A DNA stretch of 16,442 nucleotides, taken from contig CAYMTN010000117.1 in NCBI GenBank assembly GCA_964393335.1, positions 1 to 16,442 of the forward strand. The letters are read 5' to 3'. Shown here piece after piece: positions 15,105 through 16,442 of this stretch. Every line of letters starts with the position of its first letter. The stretch's first letter is position 1. This DNA is from CAYMTN01 sp964393335 (GTDB lineage: Bacteria > Chloroflexota > Anaerolineae > Aggregatilineales > Aggregatilineaceae). The notes under the pieces were generated by a model, which was not told the DNA's origin, ran no database searches, and saw nothing but the letters and a program-made list of their open reading frames with translations. The position numbers and the translations under genes were made by a program.

Positions 15105-15335
15105 CTATGCGTTGAACGACTCCCACAGCCCCTGATTGGCTGCCGCAAGCCCGGGTTCGCTCGTTTCCAGCGCCCAACTCTGGCTCTGTTCCAGCACCGC
15201 CCCGATCAAAATATCGGCTGTACCTGCACCCTGTACACAGTCCCAGGCACATACCCGGTTCGGCGGGCAGTTCTGGCAGCGACATTCGCTGGCCCGCGTA
15301 AGGAGCCGCCGGGGTTGGTCTTTTTGAGTTGTCAT
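15105..15335 (-). CDS. Small Cys-rich protein of unknown function
   Basis: A 76-residue protein I do not recognise. Residues 18-33 carry five Cys in the pattern C-x-C-x2-C-x5-C-x3-C (CRCQNCPPNRVCAWDC). A C-terminal part that looks helical follows (ADILIGAVLEQSQSWALE, then LWESFNA). The spacing suggests a metal or iron-sulfur site or disulfides, but no family is evident, and there is no signal peptide or membrane helix. Support for a real gene: AAGG eight bases before the ATG at 15335, codon use like the neighbouring genes, and a hairpin just after the stop. A longer overlapping frame on the same strand (15034-15474) has a less protein-like, Gly/Arg-rich composition. The gene lies upstream of the sortase in the same direction but is separated by the sortase promoter. 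Confidence 0.5.
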   Translation of the reverse strand: MTTQKDQPRRLLTRASECRCQNCPPNRVCAWDCVQGAGTADILIGAVLEQSQSWALETSEPGLAAANQGLWESFNA

Positions 15336-15395
15336 ATCGTGCACCTTTTTCTACGTTCCCGGCGAGTTGAAGAATCCGCGCCGTCATTGGATAGA

Positions 15396-15455
15396 TCATG
15401 AAATGAAGCGCCCCGCCTCGCAAGTGTCGTTCGTCACCTATTTTTCTCCTCCTTT
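15396..15455 (-). promoter_or_regulatory. Strong Shine-Dalgarno with 13-codon leader ORF
   Basis: On the minus strand AAAGGAGGAG (15446-15455) is the best ribosome-binding sequence in the window. Eight bases on, a GTG (15437) opens a 13-codon frame (MTNDTCEAGRFIS) ending in a TGA at 15396-15398 that overlaps an ATG as ATGA. It lies about 60 bases ahead of the Cys-rich gene and could be a leader peptide or a remnant. The function is unproven. Confidence 0.3.
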
Positions 15456-15842
15456 CATCCTGCCGCTTGCCCAACGCGTTGAATTAAGAAGCTGAATCGC
15501 ACCCTTGTTGATTGAAACCAATTCAAAAATACGAAGACGTGTTATAGAATTGACTGTTTCATGCTGGCGCGTGATTTGCTCGAAGCGGCGCAATTGGAGA
15601 TAATAGAAAATCACTGTGGTTCAGCTTGCTACAAACTTACTTTTTGGGTATGGTTGGTTAAACTAGTACGCTCGCACGTTCACCCCTTTACAGGTCCTCA
15701 GTTCACTGTGTTTTTATGGCAGCATCCCTATTTTTCGGGAAAGGAGTGGCTATTGTCGTAATTCGAGCGCTCAAATCAGTGACAAACACTAGTACTTTGT
15801 TCGTACGATTTTGTATAAGTTGGAGAGTAGAAGGGATTAACC
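15456..15842. other. Gene-poor spacer before the second solute-binding protein gene
   Basis: No convincing gene is present; a 66-codon plus-strand frame at 15561-15761 lacks a ribosome-binding site and recognisable character. The stretch is more AT-rich than the flanks. An interrupted palindrome, ATTcGAGCGCTCaAAT (15761-15776), and the palindrome TCGTACGA (15801-15808) lie within 85 bases of the downstream start and could be regulator sites. The motif ACTAGTAC occurs twice (near 15662 and 15788). I see no strong -35/-10 pair. Confidence 0.4.
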
Positions 15843-16442
15843 ATGATTAATCGGCGACGCTATGTGGGTGTTTCACTCCTTATCGTCTTGGTGCTGGCCA
15901 TCTCCGCCATGGGGCTGCCTGGCAACACAAAGGCGCAGGGCTTCGAGCCACTGGTGTATTCGGCGGAAAACTGCGACTATGGTGGCGAGTTCCTGACCAT
16001 GGAAGCCGTTGATGAACTGACGGTGAAATTCACACTCTGCCGTGCGGACCCGGCATTCCCGGCCAAGGTAGCGTTCTCGGCGTTTGCCATCAATAGCTCG
16101 GACTACCTGGAAGCGACCGGCGGCGGTGGTGACCTTGTCGATCACCCGAATGGCACCGGCCCCTATATGTTGGAGGACTGGACGCGCGGTGACAGCCTGA
16201 CCCTCAAGCGGAATGACAACTACTGGGGACCGCAGGCTCTGACCGACACCGTCGTCTTCCGCTGGAGTTCTGAGGGCGCGGCCCGCCTGACGGAACTCGA
16301 AGCCGGTACCGTTGACGGCATCGACAACCCCACCCCGGATGATTACGAAGCGATCCGCCAGGACCCGAACCTGATCCTGTACGACCGCCCCGGCACCAAC
16401 ATCTTCTACATCGGCCTAAACAACTGGTTTGAGCCGCTCAAT
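15843..16442 (+). CDS. ABC transporter solute-binding protein, family 5, N-terminally short; C-terminus cut by window edge
   Basis: The first 200 residues of a family-5 (peptide/nickel type) solute-binding protein. A signal peptide (1-32) with likely cleavage after TKA before Gln33 replaces the usual lipobox. The mature chain shows family landmarks: EAVDELTVKFTL, DPAFPAKVAF, NGTGPYMLEDW (GTGPY at 104-108), LKRNDNYWG and FRWSSEGAARLTELEAGTVDGI. In ordinary family members the GTGPY segment lies roughly 70-100 residues further in, after a segment with an HDG/AEDV-type motif; that part is absent here. Cys44 and Cys66 could pair. AAGGGA lies seven bases before the ATG. Partner transporter genes may follow outside the window; the substrate is unknown. 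Confidence 0.82.
   Translation, partial: MINRRRYVGVSLLIVLVLAISAMGLPGNTKAQGFEPLVYSAENCDYGGEFLTMEAVDELTVKFTLCRADPAFPAKVAFSAFAINSSDYLEATGGGGDLVDHPNGTGPYMLEDWTRGDSLTLKRNDNYWGPQALTDTVVFRWSSEGAARLTELEAGTVDGIDNPTPDDYEAIRQDPNLILYDRPGTNIFYIGLNNWFEPLN

Noticed and set aside
15034..15474. Minus-strand frame of 146 codons overlapping the Cys-rich gene
   Set aside because: The composition is Gly/Arg/Ala-rich without hydrophobic pattern, and the 76-residue frame has the better start signal and an adjacent terminal hairpin. Not fully excluded.
15561..15761. Plus-strand frame of 66 codons in the right-hand spacer
   Set aside because: No ribosome-binding site, no recognisable family, and atypical composition compared with the real genes.
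1..16442. CRISPR arrays, insertion sequences, integrase or attachment sites
   Set aside because: No regularly spaced repeats, transposase-like frames, or duplicated tRNA 3' end near the tRNA-Leu were seen by eye.

Overview
The window reads as a chromosomal segment from a bacterium of the phylum Chloroflexota, most likely in or near the class Anaerolineae. This is an inference from content: GC-rich coding DNA, a VanW-type/LysM/L,D-transpeptidase protein, a sortase with a Pro-rich linker, family-5 solute-binding proteins with Pro/Thr/Glu-rich linkers, and proteins with degenerate receiver domains. There are no rRNA genes, insertion sequences, phage genes or CRISPR arrays. A single tRNA-Leu(CAG) is present.

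Layout, left to right. (1) 1-1919, minus strand: the N-terminal 639 residues of a large sensor protein (degenerate receiver, GAF, PAS, GAF, then a helix) that runs off the left edge. (2) 1920-2398: an AT-rich spacer ending in a strong promoter for secG (2399-2635), followed by a membrane-anchored family-5 solute-binding protein (2737-4599). (3) 4675-4834: a self-contained tRNA-Leu unit with its own promoter and terminator. (4) 4932-7064: a tight three-gene cluster of an FtsB/DivIC-like divisome protein, a DUF1028 protein with a C-terminal peptidoglycan-binding module, and a degenerate receiver fused to DUF309. The last two overlap by one base. (5) 7194-8792: an L,D-transpeptidase-type wall protein. 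It is convergent with lepB, signal peptidase I (8928-9530, minus). (6) Divergent from lepB, galE (9748-10749) and a GT4 glycosyltransferase (10755-11903) form an operon closed by a strong terminator. (7) 12119-14200: an exported thioredoxin/NHL-propeller protein resembling NHLRC2, with a terminator. (8) Minus strand: a sortase (14281-14958) and a small Cys-rich protein (15105-15335). (9) After a gene-poor spacer, a second solute-binding protein (15843 onward) runs off the right edge and seems to lack most of the usual N-terminal lobe.

Most genes act at or beyond the membrane: export (SecG, LepB), wall cross-linking and anchoring (L,D-transpeptidase, sortase), division (FtsB-like), sugar-nucleotide and glycan synthesis (GalE, GT4), extracytoplasmic thiol chemistry (NHLRC2-like) and solute capture. 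No complete, previously undescribed multi-gene system can be demonstrated. The best leads are the DUF1028/receiver-DUF309 pair beside an FtsB homologue, the exported NHLRC2-like protein with a second cysteine pair, the transpeptidase with an altered catalytic motif, the shortened solute-binding protein, and the small Cys-rich gene with its odd leader.
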